64,000 nt of DNA from Dyadobacter sp. CY356 (GTDB lineage Bacteria > Bacteroidota > Bacteroidia > Cytophagales > Spirosomataceae), in assembly GCF_021440195.1 (NCBI RefSeq), contig NZ_JAJTSZ010000001.1, positions 1,178,001 to 1,242,000 of the forward strand, written 5' to 3'. Position numbers and translations under genes: made by a program. Position 1 is the stretch's first letter; every line of letters starts with the position of its first letter. Of this stretch, positions 45,509 to 54,770 are shown piece after piece. The notes beneath the pieces are model-generated. The model saw nothing but the letters and a program-made list of their open reading frames with translations. It was not told the DNA's origin and did no database searches.

Positions 45509-46651
45509 TTAAACGGTGACCGTTTTTATTATTTTCTGGTTAAAATAAAGTTTGAAAGTTGTGCCGATACCAACCGTACTTTCTACTTCTATACGTCCGT
45601 TCATAGCCTCGATCTGAGTTTTGGTTATATACAAACCCAGTCCTCTTGAATCGTTATTTTTATGGAATGTTTTGTACATACCAAAAAGCTGATCTCGGTA
45701 TTTTTCAATATCAATACCCAATCCATTATCCTGAAATGTCAAAACTTTGTATTGTTCCTGCGCGTTGAGACTGATCGTAATTTGCAGGTCCCGCTCCGGT
45801 GATTTGTATTTAACCGCGTTGGTGATCAGATTCAGTATAATACTTTCAAAATACGCCGGGTTGGTCTGCATGACCTGGTTTTCTTCAAATTTATAATCAA
45901 TCTTGGTACCCGCCCTGTTAAGCAGTATTTGAATACTTTGTACGATCCGGTTAATTTGTTCAAAAACATTAACCTCAACAATAGGAAGGCTCGTATGCGC
46001 CTGTATGGATATGATTTCGTTAAGATTACTTAAAATTTCATTCAGACTTGTGGTGCTTTCCTGGATCAGACCCAAAGCCAGATCATGGTCTGCCAGTTCC
46101 TGACTAATGTTTAGAATACCAAGAATATTCGCTACATGCGAGCGGATATTATGCGAAATAATATAGGTGAAATTCACCAGTCGTTTGTTCTGCTCAGCAG
46201 CCACATCAACCATGTTGCGCAGTTCCTCCTGTTTCAGAATCAGTGGCGTAATGTCATGGCCTATACAAAGAAGTTCTACCGGATTGCCTAGTTCGTCTTT
46301 GAGAATTTTAAACTCCCACTGCGTAAAAAGAGCCCCATTGGGAACTGGTTTTCTAAGCATTACCCAGTGTGATTGATCCGGCTGAGCAAAACAGCGTTCC
46401 ACTGTTTCTATACAGATAGCATGATCTTCGGATAAAATCAGAGACAGAGAATTTTTTCCGATATACTCCTCGGGCGTAACACTTAGCATTTTACAGAAGA
46501 AGGGATTCAAATACGAATAGTTGCCCTCCAGATCTGTTTTGATGATATAAAACGAATTGTTTTCAATGATCGATCTGAAATAAGCGTCATCATTTTGAGA
46601 TTGTTTAACATTGCCTGTATTCTCTTCACCCAAAATGTTTTCCTCTGTCAT
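45509..46651 (-). CDS. PAS-domain sensor histidine kinase
   Basis: The 380-residue soluble protein contains a PAS domain at about 25-140 (SIIENNSFYIIKTDLEGNY, GHDITPLILKQEEL at its end). It then has a dimerisation helix with the phosphoacceptor His in FTYIISHNIRSHVANILGI, and an ATPase domain: N-box LNLITNAVKYKSPE, G1 FQDNGLGIDIEKY and G2 SRGLGLYITKTQIEA. No membrane segments are seen, so it senses a cytosolic signal. It is the upstream gene of a two-gene unit with the receiver at 45049. Confidence 0.9.
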   Translation of the reverse strand: MTEENILGEENTGNVKQSQNDDAYFRSIIENNSFYIIKTDLEGNYSYLNPFFCKMLSVTPEEYIGKNSLSLILSEDHAICIETVERCFAQPDQSHWVMLRKPVPNGALFTQWEFKILKDELGNPVELLCIGHDITPLILKQEELRNMVDVAAEQNKRLVNFTYIISHNIRSHVANILGILNISQELADHDLALGLIQESTTSLNEILSNLNEIISIQAHTSLPIVEVNVFEQINRIVQSIQILLNRAGTKIDYKFEENQVMQTNPAYFESIILNLITNAVKYKSPERDLQITISLNAQEQYKVLTFQDNGLGIDIEKYRDQLFGMYKTFHKNNDSRGLGLYITKTQIEAMNGRIEVESTVGIGTTFKLYFNQKIIKTVTV

Positions 46652-47580
46652 ACCCTGGCAAAAAATAAGTTGTGATGGTAAATTTTATCAATAGCCCGTA
46701 AGTGTAAAACGCCTTCGTGAAAAATATTGCCTGTTGTGTACAACAATAATTACCTATGCCAGAATCATGCCTTGCCCAGCTTTGCGTTGACGCTGCTTGG
46801 CAAATCAGTTCAGGGAATTCAAAATAATAACACAGCAAATTGGGGATATGCAGTTCATACAAGCTACGGCCGTGGGGCTATCACCAAATAATAAGAATAA
46901 TTATTTGTTTGGCCTGAAAAAGCAATGAATAGATTTTAACCTATTTTGATTTTATATTCATTTTCTGGTAACCAGGTGTTGACTATTTAAAATAATTGTT
47001 GTTTTTACTCTACACTTTATCTGGTAGTGTGGATTAAGAAATATTTTCTTGGTGTTGCACCGAAATCAGATGCTCATGTTGGTATAAACTAGCAATGATC
47101 AAAAATGTGCTGGCAGGTCCAGATTTTTCGGGGAATATATTCTGATTATGTAGCCGGGTTATAAAGCAAGGTTTAATACTGTCCTAACCGGGATATTTCA
47201 TTTATTTTGTTTGCAGGTTTTAAAAAAGGGCATCAGCCGAAATGTTTTAATATTAACCATTACTGATACTTACATTTTAAAGCATCACACGGATCATATC
47301 TATAAAGTGCTTCAAGCATGCAGCGGTGCGGTGGGTTTGCATTAATATAAACAGTACCAAGATTTTGAAGGTATTTACCAAGGTGAGTCAAATGTCTGTT
47401 TTTTGGTATAAATGATATGACATTGGTTATTGCAGTAAGAAAGAAGAGAAAGAGCACAGGAAGATCCGGAACCTTTTACTAAATATTTCTCATATCAGAT
47501 TCTGAATCTGATGTAAGAAATATAGTTGTACTAATCTACAAAACGAAAAATGACTGGATCTGCTTGCAGCAGAATGCGTG
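46652..47580. other. Gene-free stretch of about 930 bases
   Basis: No intact gene. Only short chance frames were seen (for example 65 codons at 47260-47457). Confidence 0.4.
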
Positions 47581-47618
47581 TAAAAAAGCCCTCCCAATGT
47601 AAATACTGGGAAGGCGCT
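47581..47618 (-). terminator. Strong rho-independent terminator without an assigned gene
   Basis: On the minus strand, GCCTTCCCA and TGGGAGGGC pair around a 10-base loop and are followed by TTTTTTA. It would end a minus-strand transcript coming from positions above 47618, where no coding gene is recognised. Confidence 0.75.
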
Positions 47619-48497
47619 ACTGCTTTGGCTGTGAGAAATATAAAATTTATCTAAGATAATAATACTTTTGTGCTAAATCACTATTTGTAAAAGTTAGATT
47701 ATTTAACGGTAAAATGCAGTTTTCTTTTCGTGAAAATTATCATTTCACAAAGATTTATGGGGTCTATAAATCAGCTTGTACCTTAATAAACAATCTTAAA
47801 TGTGTATTTCAGACAGTATAAGTTATTCGGAGCGTATGGTGTAAGCCTTTATGGGATCATCATCCCATTTTAATTGCTGGGACCCTGAATAAGAACAGTG
47901 TTAAACCTACGCTTGATACCTTAACATTTCAATATTATTGTATCTGTTGCCTGTGACAATAACATCGAAGAGGTTAATGGTATTCATTATAAAGGATTAT
48001 CATCTGCCCTCGAATTAAGTTCACTGATATTTTTTTGGCAAACCCATTGGTTGCATGGGCTGCACTTTTCCGTATTAGATTACAGCTCTTGGGACTACGA
48101 ATTGCTACCGGATCAAGGACATAGCACTGTTGCAAAATGGCTGCTGGGAAGTTTCCCAGATATTGGCAAAAAACTAGTTGCTGTCCAAATCTAGAAAACC
48201 ATGTAAACAACAGAAGGTGAGGCATCAGAAAACGACCCGTTTAAAATTCAGCATTCTTTGGTATTTACCTCTCGAGAAATTTTAGTGTTTGTAAACTGTT
48301 TCAAACCTGATCTTGATCTGAAGTGTCTGCGTTGTATGTGAAGGCTATACAATAAGCAAGATATTACAGACCTTGCCGATTGAAACGCAGGTAGGAAAAA
48401 GGTTCCAGGTGAATGTATTGCCTACAATTCAGAATTTGCAATAATAACGAGAAGAAAAATCCGACTCCACAAATTATTCTTATGCGTTTTTTTTAGA
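47619..48497. other. Stretch with possible coding remnants
   Basis: On the plus strand, a frame open without start from about 47925 to 48195 reads IEEVNGIHYKGLSSALELSS, and another near 48345-48450 reads GYTISKILQTLPIETQVGKR. They may be remnants of a decayed gene or chance. No intact gene is supported. Confidence 0.35.
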
Positions 48498-48851
48498 TCA
48501 TTCCTCGCTAAGATGTTTTAGGATTTCTATAAGTGGCTGTGTGATATCGTCCTGTTTTGTCACGAAAAAGTCTTTTCCGTTAGCCATTAATTTTTTAATG
48601 GAATCCTTATCGTTTTTACTGGAATAAGCAATTATTTTTAGGAAGGGCCATTCCCTTTTTAATATTTTTGCTGTTTCAAAGCCGTCCATTACAGGCATTT
48701 CGATGTCAAGAATTATCACAGAAGGGAATCTGTCCGCCTGACGCATTCTATCGATACAGATCTGGCCATTTTCTGCTTCAAAAACTACACTGGCCTGATG
48801 TAGAGAAAGAAAGAAACTTATTAAGATGCGGACAACAGCACTATCATCCAC
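48498..48851 (-). CDS. Single-domain response regulator (receiver only), unusual start
   Basis: The annotated start is GTG at 48851, but the domain begins before it: upstream codons read LFPNLAIAIV and then DDSAVVRILISFFLSLHQ. The usual start of such receivers is 5-8 residues before the DD pair. No ATG is found there; the frame contains only ATT, TTA or TTG codons after a TAA, so the natural start is non-standard or mutated. The phosphoacceptor Asp lies in SVIILDIEMPVMDGFETAK, and the Ser-Ser and Lys positions lie in IIAYSSKNDKDS and FFVTKQDDI. The protein has 117 or more residues and no DNA-binding output. Confidence 0.75.
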   Translation of the reverse strand: MDDSAVVRILISFFLSLHQASVVFEAENGQICIDRMRQADRFPSVIILDIEMPVMDGFETAKILKREWPFLKIIAYSSKNDKDSIKKLMANGKDFFVTKQDDITQPLIEILKHLSEE

Positions 48852-49109
48852 GATTGCAATCGCTAAATTTGGAAATAATTTAATAATTTACGCTGAGTTT
48901 GAGGTATTGCACATGAATATAATTATAATTTCAAAATTTTTATTTTCTATCAAAGTGATTCCATGTGGAGCATTGCCTTTAGTATGCTATGTAACTTCTG
49001 GTTACCATTTAAAAAAGAAAACGGAAACCTGAAATAAATATGTATCCGCTAATAGTGTCAAATTGCTATTTTTACAGTTCAACTAAATTCAAAAATTTAC
49101 CCTCCCGTA

Positions 49110-49316
49110 ATGAAAACGAACAGTCAACATCTTGCACGCATCAATGATTTGTTGGTGCAATACAAACAAGAAATAGAAGGAACTACTATGAAACCCTTGA
49201 GTAAGAAAACGTATACAATCCATGCGCAAAACTTTGTTCGGTGGATATCAGGTGAATTTGTGCCAGGGGGTAATCTTAACACCAAGCAGATAACTGAAAC
49301 AGGTATTGTTGATTAA
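49110..49316 (+). CDS. Small conserved protein of unknown function
   Basis: This 68-residue protein has a helical N-terminal half (ARINDLLVQYKQEIEGTT) and a KPLSKKTYTIHAQNFVRWIS segment. This resembles the start of the core-binding (SAM-like) domain of tyrosine recombinases or a stand-alone small protein seen in Sphingobacteriaceae. I cannot name it. ATG at 49110 is preceded by an AT-rich promoter-like region. Moderately likely to be real. Confidence 0.5.
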   Translation: MKTNSQHLARINDLLVQYKQEIEGTTMKPLSKKTYTIHAQNFVRWISGEFVPGGNLNTKQITETGIVD

Positions 49317-49366
49317 ATAAATTGATGTTTGATTTATTCAGCTAATCAGTTCTGGAAATTTAAGAT

Positions 49367-49400
49367 TGTTTTTAATATGCGCATGTTTTTAATATGCGCA
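49367..49400. repeat. Tandem 17-base direct repeat
   Basis: TGTTTTTAATATGCGCA occurs twice in a row (49367-49383 and 49384-49400). Each unit with the following T contains the self-complementary ATGCGCAT. It may be a regulatory or replication-slippage repeat. Confidence 0.8.
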
Positions 49401-49603
49401 TGTTTGTATGAGGTGTTTGTTTTTTAAATACTAAAAAATATGCATACTTTATCGGGGAACGCATTTTTGTAAACGTTTAAATTATTTAAATGCGTATGGT
49501 CAGGCGCGTGCATTTTACAGGGGTGCCATTTGAAAAATGCCCGTTTAAGTTGCTGAAAATAATTTCCTATAATCTCCGCCTTCAATAAAGATATTATATA
49601 GCG

Positions 49604-49831
49604 CTAGTGGTGCTGGCTAATAGAAGATATCCAACCTTGCAGCATCTTTTCAATTCCTATGGTGGGTATAACGTACAGATTTTGATCTGGTCCTACGAAG
49701 GAAACATGTAGTCTTTGCAGATTTTCATACTGGCAGAAGTTATGGCAGCGGATCAGGAAGGACTCTAAGTCAACTTCTTCGGTTTCAAAGATTAAATCAC
49801 GAAACTGATCCAACACAAAAATATAATACAT
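49604..49831 (-). CDS. Small hypothetical protein
   Basis: A 75-codon frame with ATG start: a beta/alpha segment (MYYIFVLDQFRDLIFETEEV), a helix with DLESFLIRCHNFCQYENLQ, and a Trp-containing C-terminus. Composition looks protein-like, but no family is recognised. It lies in a gene-poor region. Other short frames in the neighbourhood are less convincing. Confidence 0.4.
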   Translation of the reverse strand: MYYIFVLDQFRDLIFETEEVDLESFLIRCHNFCQYENLQRLHVSFVGPDQNLYVIPTIGIEKMLQGWISSISQHH

Positions 49832-50173
49832 TTTTTAGGGTGCTCCAAGATCTTAGCCAAGGAGTAAATTATAGAATGAGGGTTATATTTAAGCAATGTA
49901 TTCAAAAAAAATATCAGAGCAAAAGATGGGTAAGCATTTTTTGCCAAATGGATTTAATGGTTTCCCAGCAAATCCGTATTGACAAAAGCATGCGTTGTAG
50001 GTGTTGGTGCAACGCTGACACGGGTGACTTAGGTGTACCGGATCCTTATCAGATGAGTATAACAAATTAGCAGGATCTAATTATACTATTCATTTGGCCA
50101 TTTAGGTGCGCTAAAAGGCTGTCATCTACAACCGCGATTTGATATTAACCACTTTCTATTGATGGATCTATGA
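49832..50173. other. Gene-free stretch
   Basis: Nothing is supported before the stop of the sensor kinase gene at 50174. Confidence 0.4.
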
Positions 50174-52120
50174 TCAGGCCATATTTGTTTGCGGCAAACA
50201 TACGAAAAATGTTGCCCCTTGTCCGGGGCTGCTTTCAGCCCAGATTTTTCCTCCCATTTTACTAATCATATCCTGCGAAATACTCAGGGCCAGCCCAGCA
50301 CCGCCATCGCTGCTGAAGGTACTTCTGGGCTTAAATAATTGAGAAATTTCCTGTTGACTTAGTCCAGGACCGTTATCTGCCACTGCAATGGTCACAAAGT
50401 TTCCGGTGCTGATAAGAAAAATTTTTATTATACCACCAGGACCACAGAATTTTGTGGCATTGTCAAGCAAGTTTCTTAACACAAAAAGTAGCATTTGCTC
50501 ATGAGCCCAGACCATGGCATCATCGTCGATGTCGGTAGATAGGGCTATATTGTTTTGTTGCTGCTCATAGGCATAAAAAGAATTAGCTTCGGCAATGACT
50601 GATTTGATATGCAGCGGCACGGCAACCAGCCCGTTCTGCGTTTTTCTTGACTTAATCCAGCTTAAAATCCCATCCATAAAAGCCATCGCTTTTAAAGAGA
50701 TATGTTGCAGCTCTGTCATAATTTCTGTTTTCTCCTGCGCTGTAACGTGGTCCGAAGAATTAAAAACCTTGGCCATCATGGCAATGCTCGAAAAGGGTTG
50801 TCTGGCATCGTGTGCTATGACTGATATCAAAAGATCCTTAAAGCTGGCATCAGTCTCCATGTCCAGGATCAACTTTTCGTTTACCGTATTGAGCTGCTTT
50901 TGAACGGTTACCATCTTTTTCTTATTTAGTAAAGACTGGTAAAGAAAAAACACTGCGAAAAGTATCAAAGCCATCAAGATGGACATCAGAAGTATTAAAT
51001 TCGTCTGGGTCTGCTCATCTTTCCTTGACTGAGCCAGTTGATTCTCCTTTAATATAAATGAAAGATAACTATACCCGGATTTTTTTAAATTATTAGCCAT
51101 CTGATTTTGCTTGGCAAGCAGTAAGGCAGCATACGCGTAGGCTTTCTCGGGCATATTGCGGGTTTTATAATAATCAAAAAGCCTGCCTGCAAGCATGATA
51201 TATCTTTCAGCATAGGCGTATTTTTCCGATGTTTGAAGACCCTTATGATAATAGTCCAGCGCTTGCTTATCCTTACCCTGGTCAAGCATCATTTCGCCCA
51301 GCGTCATGTAAGCTGCCACTTTTATGTACTCGCAACCGATGCTGTCTGCTTGTTTTAAGGAATTTAAAAGAATACTGATTCCTTTTTGTTTCTGGCCCGC
51401 ATTATAAAGCATGGTCCCGCGATTATTTTCAAACGAAACAATCATTCTTGTATCATTGTATCTGCGCGCAATAGCCAGTCCTTTCTTATACAAGCCATAT
51501 TTGGATTTTTCAGAAAGGCCCGCGTCAAGCGTTAAGATATCGCTTAGTATGATCGAACGTATAGAATCGTTGTCCAGATTTTTGCTTATAGCATCTGCCT
51601 TGTAAATGTATTGCACAGCCTCGGATCTGTTGTTGCTTATAAACATCAGAACGGCAATGTTCATCAGCAGCTGTGCCTGGTTTGATGTATCACCAAGGGT
51701 CTGGTAGATCTTTAAGGCGTCATTAAAAAGTTTTGCGGACAAATAATCGTTGTCTGACATGTAATAAATACCCTGGCAGTTCAGCGCGTCAGCAATTCCC
51801 TTTTGATAATCGATTTCGGTAGCGATTTCCCTGGCCTTGGTAGCATAGACAAGACATGAATCCCTAAACCGCAGATGCGACAAGATCGCCAGCCGGTTTA
51901 AAGCATCTACGTGAGATTTCTTACTGGTTATGTGAGGCAACCCGGCTTTTAGACGTGCCATCTCCTGTTTTTGAGCATATAACGGATGACATGCCGTGGT
52001 CAGGATTGCAAAGACGCTGAAAAAAACTACCCCACACTGGCCAAGCCGGTGCAGTTTTAATCTAACAAAAAATTTTACAACCAGTTGAATCTTATATAGT
52101 AGTAACATTACCACAGACAA
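50174..52120 (-). CDS. TPR-repeat sensor histidine kinase
   Basis: The 648-residue protein has an N-terminal signal or anchor (about residues 30-49). A periplasmic array of about six TPR-like helical pairs lies at 60-350 (ADALNCQGIYYMSDNDYLSA, EMMLDQGKDKQALDYYHKGL). A membrane segment (LILLMSILMALILFAVFFLY, about 377-396) and a coiled coil follow. The HisKA motif is SVIAHDARQPFSSIAMMA, and the ATPase boxes are LFVLRNLLDNATKFCGP, VADNGPGLS and GGAGLALSISQDM. This is a common Bacteroidota sensor type. Its likely partners are NarL-type regulators nearby (53488 or 56669). Confidence 0.9.
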   Translation of the reverse strand: MSVVMLLLYKIQLVVKFFVRLKLHRLGQCGVVFFSVFAILTTACHPLYAQKQEMARLKAGLPHITSKKSHVDALNRLAILSHLRFRDSCLVYATKAREIATEIDYQKGIADALNCQGIYYMSDNDYLSAKLFNDALKIYQTLGDTSNQAQLLMNIAVLMFISNNRSEAVQYIYKADAISKNLDNDSIRSIILSDILTLDAGLSEKSKYGLYKKGLAIARRYNDTRMIVSFENNRGTMLYNAGQKQKGISILLNSLKQADSIGCEYIKVAAYMTLGEMMLDQGKDKQALDYYHKGLQTSEKYAYAERYIMLAGRLFDYYKTRNMPEKAYAYAALLLAKQNQMANNLKKSGYSYLSFILKENQLAQSRKDEQTQTNLILLMSILMALILFAVFFLYQSLLNKKKMVTVQKQLNTVNEKLILDMETDASFKDLLISVIAHDARQPFSSIAMMAKVFNSSDHVTAQEKTEIMTELQHISLKAMAFMDGILSWIKSRKTQNGLVAVPLHIKSVIAEANSFYAYEQQQNNIALSTDIDDDAMVWAHEQMLLFVLRNLLDNATKFCGPGGIIKIFLISTGNFVTIAVADNGPGLSQQEISQLFKPRSTFSSDGGAGLALSISQDMISKMGGKIWAESSPGQGATFFVCLPQTNMA

Positions 52121-52282
52121 AATTGATACTAACTAAGCAGGGGCCATTTTCACTTTGGGAGTGAAAGGTATAAATTTTCCAAAGGTTTGTAAGCGGTTGG
52201 GCAATGAAGTGAAGCCAGAGAATTAAAAAGTTTTTATGGCCTCTTGCACTGTTTAGTCCGTCTAGTCTTATTAGGGAAATGC

Positions 52283-52618
52283 TCATGCAAATTCTTTTTT
52301 TACCTCACTTAGCAAACTAACAATCGAGTCCACAAACATTTTGCATTCCGCTGCGCTCCACTGGCCAATAGTATTGGCAAATGCCGACAAGACGATTCTG
52401 CCATCAGCATCTTGTTTTACACCCTTATAGCTTGCCAGCTTTATAATTTTCTCCCACTTGATTTGCAGCGGCTGCGGAAAAAGCTTGGGCTCTATGATTC
52501 TGAAATAAGCAGATTGTTTCAAAAGTGTTTTTTTTAGGTTTTGATCATCACCATCGCAGCTTAGCGCGCCGACCATTTTTGAAAGCTCGATATAGACAAA
52601 GATATTAGACTGTTTCAT
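52283..52618 (-). CDS. Small conserved protein of unknown function, paralogue of 33013-33345
   Basis: The ATG at 52618 is preferred because the paralogue starts with the same block (here MKQSNIFVYIELSKMVGALS); upstream codons would add 38 unrelated residues. The 111-residue helical protein shares the middle block LKQSAYFRIIEPKLFPQPL and the end LLSEVKKEFA with the paralogue. Function is unknown. It lies 162 bases upstream of the TPR kinase on the same strand. Confidence 0.7.
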   Translation of the reverse strand: MKQSNIFVYIELSKMVGALSCDGDDQNLKKTLLKQSAYFRIIEPKLFPQPLQIKWEKIIKLASYKGVKQDADGRIVLSAFANTIGQWSAAECKMFVDSIVSLLSEVKKEFA

Positions 52619-53256
52619 CGGGTTGAGTATGTTAATAATAAAATTGCAGCTTAAATATGGGAAGAAATCAGCCTGCTGAAAGATCCGGCAGGCTGAATGT
52701 CTTACTGTTTTACTCGCAGTGTAACTTTGCAAATTTAGTTTGGTTAATTCCTGATGGCCGTGACAGGTCCGATCCGAATGATCAAAAAGGAGTTAGCAAG
52801 AGATTTATCTTGCAGTCTGATCAGCCTTATCGATGATCAAAGGACCCATTCCGGTTTAAATTTTAAAACTTCTGACGCGGTTTTTGATAGGGCAGCATCA
52901 ATCCTTATTTAATTTTCCATTGTTGCAGATAAATTTAAAACCTTGCGGCAGATCATCTCAGTCGTCTGAGCGGCTAAGGCTGTTGACTAAATTTTGGTCA
53001 TAAGCCCGCTACCAAGCATATTTGTCAAATTGATCTGTGGTTAAGCATGGCAAAGGATAGAAAAAATAAAAACGATAATGTATATACGTATGGTGAGCTT
53101 TATTGCAGGGTAGCGTTAATAAATTAAATAACACCGGCTCGGTTTTAAATTTTTCATTAAGATGAAGATCTTCTAGGATCAAATAATATTCATCTAACTA
53201 CGACGCTTCAATAATTTTGTAAAATTCAAAAAACCGGAAACAAAATGCAAGTCGGA
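52619..53256. other. Gene-free stretch
   Basis: No coding region is supported. The minus-strand frame at 53194-53466 overlaps the hairpin and is not convincing. Confidence 0.4.
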
Positions 53257-53302
53257 TATAGCTACACTGCTATGGCTTTTCAGCCACAGCAGTGTAGCTA
53301 TA
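53257..53302 (-). repeat. Long hairpin: 21-base stem with GAAA loop
   Basis: TATAGCTACACTGCT pairs with its complement, then one mismatch, then TGGCT/AGCCA, giving a 21-position stem. Read on the minus strand the loop is GAAA, a stable GNRA tetraloop. It lies 186 bases downstream of the NarL regulator gene at 53488. There is no U-run, so it is not a standard terminator. Confidence 0.8.
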
Positions 53303-53487
53303 GTTTGACCCGTGCCGCCATAATGGCTGGCCAGTAAATTCAAGCCGCACCAAGTTGGTAATTGGTTTTTTGCAGCAATACGCCGGTTAAGGACCTTGTT
53401 GTGTTGCAAAATTACCAGCGCATGCAACAACAGCGTTGGTAGCCGCTTTTGAAGACTGCCCTTCAATAGTGTGCCAACAAATGGCCA

Positions 53488-54129
53488 TCAAAGCTCAGAT
53501 GAAACTCCGTAGTGCCGAGCCAAGGCTCTTAGCTCAAATACATTTTTCAGCCCGAGCTTCGAAAGGACCCTTCCGCGGTATGAGCTGGCCGTCGAAGGAC
53601 TTATAGACAATACACTGGCAACTTCTATGGCGCCGGAGCCTTTTAAAAGCAGCATAGCCACTTCAAATTCCCTATTAGACAGACTCTCAAAGGGATTCGA
53701 TTCAGCTGCGCTTAAAAAAGAGTTGGTGAACATTTGCATTTGATCTGGTGTCAAATAGCGTTTGCCGCCGCGAATTGTCCTGATGGCGTCAATCAGCACC
53801 TTTTCAGGCGCGTGCTTGCTAACAAATCCGCTAACCCCGGCCTGCATGTAACGAAGGGCAAATACATTGTCCGGATTTACTGTGACGACCAATACCTTCA
53901 AGCTGCTTTGGATTTTGAAAGCGTCGGTAATCATAGACAATCCATCTGTGAAGGGCATATTCAAGTCGGTGATTAAAAGATCATAACTTGACTGCTTTAT
54001 CTTTTCGATAACCTCTTTGCCATTTTTTGCAAAGTCGATCTGGCAGTCGTCATTAAATTCCTGCCGAACGATAACCTCCATTCCTTTTCTAATCAATAGG
54101 TGATCGTCAGCAATTAAAATCGTGTTCAT
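53488..54129 (-). CDS. NarL/FixJ-family response regulator
   Basis: The 213-residue protein has a receiver domain (TILIADDHLLIRKGMEVIV, phosphoacceptor in YDLLITDLNMPFTDGLSMI, Lys in GFVSKHAPEKVL). A LuxR-type DNA-binding domain follows at about 145-210 (FESLSNREFEVAMLLLKGSG, IEVASVLSISPSTASSYRGR). The LuxR part has the recognition helix SISPSTASSYR. It is likely the output partner of a TPR-type sensor kinase such as that at 50174. ATG at 54129 is immediately before the receiver fold. Confidence 0.9.
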   Translation of the reverse strand: MNTILIADDHLLIRKGMEVIVRQEFNDDCQIDFAKNGKEVIEKIKQSSYDLLITDLNMPFTDGLSMITDAFKIQSSLKVLVVTVNPDNVFALRYMQAGVSGFVSKHAPEKVLIDAIRTIRGGKRYLTPDQMQMFTNSFLSAAESNPFESLSNREFEVAMLLLKGSGAIEVASVLSISPSTASSYRGRVLSKLGLKNVFELRALARHYGVSSEL

Positions 54130-54698
54130 ACTCCTTTAATATTTCCTAAGACGTTTTCGTTGGGTTAAAAACTTTTAAAAAGGCAACGTGATTTGTTTTA
54201 ACAAGCTTCAATATAATGGCTTGTTTTTTTACTTTCAAATAAACTGATCCCTTCTCATACAACTTATTTTCCAATGCCGCTATCTACCGCGGATTTAACA
54301 TTACATAGGTACATATATTGCTACACAGACTTTACCCGTAAAAGATTCTGACCGTTTTTGAAAGCAGAACTGTTTAAAGTTAATTTTTTCGCTGACTTAA
54401 GAGCTTCACATCGGTGCATCAGATCGAAAGATGAGTGGTTAGCATATTATCATTCCAAAAAAAAGAGGAACTTCTAATAATAATGGTTATTGAACGGGCA
54501 TTGCTACGATTCTGGCAGCGGCTATGCCTTGACTCACAGCGTGCAGTCTATTCATCGGTGGTGTATTTGATCTTCGAGCAGGTCTGACTGAGCTGCTGGT
54601 GGTCGTAATTATTTGGTTTATAAGACAGGTAAATCTCTGATTTGTTCTGATTGGCTGGTAGTTTTACCAGTCAGCATAAGCTTAAAACAAAGTAATAA
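54130..54698. other. Gene-free stretch
   Basis: No coding region. A weak hairpin (GCTGGTA/TACCAG) near 54650-54675 precedes the stronger one at 54699. Confidence 0.4.
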
Positions 54699-54719
54699 CC
54701 CGTGTCATTTGGACACGGG
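54699..54719 (-). terminator. Probable terminator of the T9SS cargo gene at 54771
   Basis: CCCGTGTC and GACACGGG pair around a 5-base loop, 51 bases after the stop on the minus strand. The downstream U-run is poor, so strength is uncertain. Confidence 0.5.
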
Positions 54720-54770
54720 CCATTTATAGTGATCACCAAATTAGTAAAGAAGAGGGCTTATTATTTCAAA

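Noticed and set aside
49110..49316. A tyrosine recombinase fragment
   Set aside because: Only a core-binding-like helix is seen; there is no catalytic domain downstream in any frame, so integrase is not claimed.
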